Below, piece after piece: positions 6,501-7,063 of a stretch of 7,063 nucleotides of DNA. The notes beneath the pieces were generated by a model. The model was not told the origin of the DNA, ran no database searches, and saw nothing but the letters and a program-made list of their open reading frames with translations. The stretch comes from Candidatus Tenderia sp. Its GTDB lineage: Bacteria > Pseudomonadota > Gammaproteobacteria > Tenderiales > Tenderiaceae. Where the stretch lies: the NCBI GenBank assembly GCA_030148045.1, contig JASBUE010000104.1:1-7063 (forward strand), in the 5' to 3' direction. A program made the translations under genes and the position numbers. Each line of letters starts with the position of its first letter. The first letter of the stretch is position 1.

Positions 6501-7063
6501 ATGAGCCCAGAGGCCTCCGACATAGACGCCCCGGAAGAGGGTCGCGCCACGCATCTACGCGACCCCTTCACCCCCTACGTGCCCGACAAGCCCGGCCGCA
6601 AGACCGTCTGGGCGCGGCTCCACGGCAGCAGCTTCGGCATGGTGCTGGGCCAGGGCGCGCGCCGGCACGACGGCCCCATGGTGGTCATCACCGCCGACAA
6701 CCTGATGGCGGCGCGGCTGGAGAACGAACTGCGTTTCTATCTGGGCGACGACGAGCAGGTACCCGTGATCCCCTTCCCGGACTGGGAGACCCTGCCCTAC
6801 GATGTCTTCTCGCCCCACCAGGACATCACCTCCCAGCGGCTCGAGGCCCTGTACCGCCTGTCGGCACTGGACAAGGGCATCCTCATCATCCCCGCCGCCA
6901 CCGCCATGCACCGCCTGGCGCCGCGCGACTATATCGAGGCCCACAGCCTGATGCTGGACGTGGGCGAGACCCTGGACATCGAATCACTGCGCCTGCGTCT
7001 GGAGCGCAACGGCTACAGCTGTGTCTCCCAGGTGATGGAGCATGGCGAATTCGCCGTGCGCGG
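6501..7063 (+). CDS. mfd: Transcription-repair coupling factor Mfd (3' partial)
   Basis: The first 187 codons of a protein that is normally about 1,150 residues run off the right edge. Mfd is a cytoplasmic ATP-dependent DNA translocase that removes RNA polymerase stalled at DNA lesions and recruits UvrA. The visible part is the N-terminal UvrB-like module (D1a/D2), with the family block FPDWETLPYDVFSPHQDI (residues 92-109) and SQRLEALYRL, and later SQVMEHGEFAVR (176-187), which match E. coli Mfd closely from memory. The translocase motor and RNA-polymerase interaction domain lie outside the window. ATG 6501 is used because it begins the conserved N-terminal extension; there is no strong Shine-Dalgarno upstream. 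Codon use and GC content look like the flanking genes. It is divergent from the exporter cluster, and nothing suggests a functional link. Confidence 0.96.
   Translation, partial: MSPEASDIDAPEEGRATHLRDPFTPYVPDKPGRKTVWARLHGSSFGMVLGQGARRHDGPMVVITADNLMAARLENELRFYLGDDEQVPVIPFPDWETLPYDVFSPHQDITSQRLEALYRLSALDKGILIIPAATAMHRLAPRDYIEAHSLMLDVGETLDIESLRLRLERNGYSCVSQVMEHGEFAVR

Noticed and set aside
6555..6944. 129-codon minus-strand open frame opposite mfd
   Set aside because: It is a shadow of the strongly conserved Mfd N-terminus, with no motif of its own.

Overview
The window reads as a GC-rich gammaproteobacterial chromosome. The evidence is a gammaproteobacterial-type tRNA-Asn with encoded CCA, an Mfd protein close to the enterobacterial one, a SmrA-like protein, and an outer-membrane beta-barrel ending in tyrosines. 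A Chromatiales-like or other environmental lineage would fit, but the sequence alone does not fix the genus.

Layout, left to right. (1) Positions 1-2449 (+) hold the C-terminal two thirds of a large GH15-related protein. It matches the eukaryotic phosphorylase kinase alpha/beta subunits block by block and includes their C-terminal domain. Its 3' end lies inside a long imperfect palindrome (2396-2458). (2) A tRNA-Asn(GTT) gene (2579-2654) stands alone, with its own strong sigma70-type promoter and an intrinsic terminator. (3) A SmrA-like endonuclease gene (2745-3290, +) ends two bases from the stop codon of a convergent gene. (4) A leftward cluster (6314 to 3293, minus strand) runs in transcription order: a wrecked MMPL/RND exporter gene, a periplasmic LolA-like protein, and an outer-membrane beta-barrel with an N-terminal SPOR domain. 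(5) A short divergent intergenic region leads into mfd (6501 onward, +), which is cut by the right edge.

The leftward cluster has the layout of an envelope lipid or lipoprotein transport set: inner-membrane pump, periplasmic carrier, outer-membrane protein. The pump gene keeps only parts that resemble its N-terminus with TM1, the end of TM6, TM7 with half of the second periplasmic loop, and the final TM helix with the C-terminal tail. The parts lie in different reading frames. The two downstream genes look intact. This is either a real decayed operon or an assembly collapse, and reads across the junctions would decide.

The two observations most worth following are the bacterial phosphorylase-kinase-regulatory-subunit homologue and the selectively destroyed exporter beside intact periplasmic and outer-membrane partners, one of which joins a peptidoglycan-binding SPOR domain to a beta-barrel.
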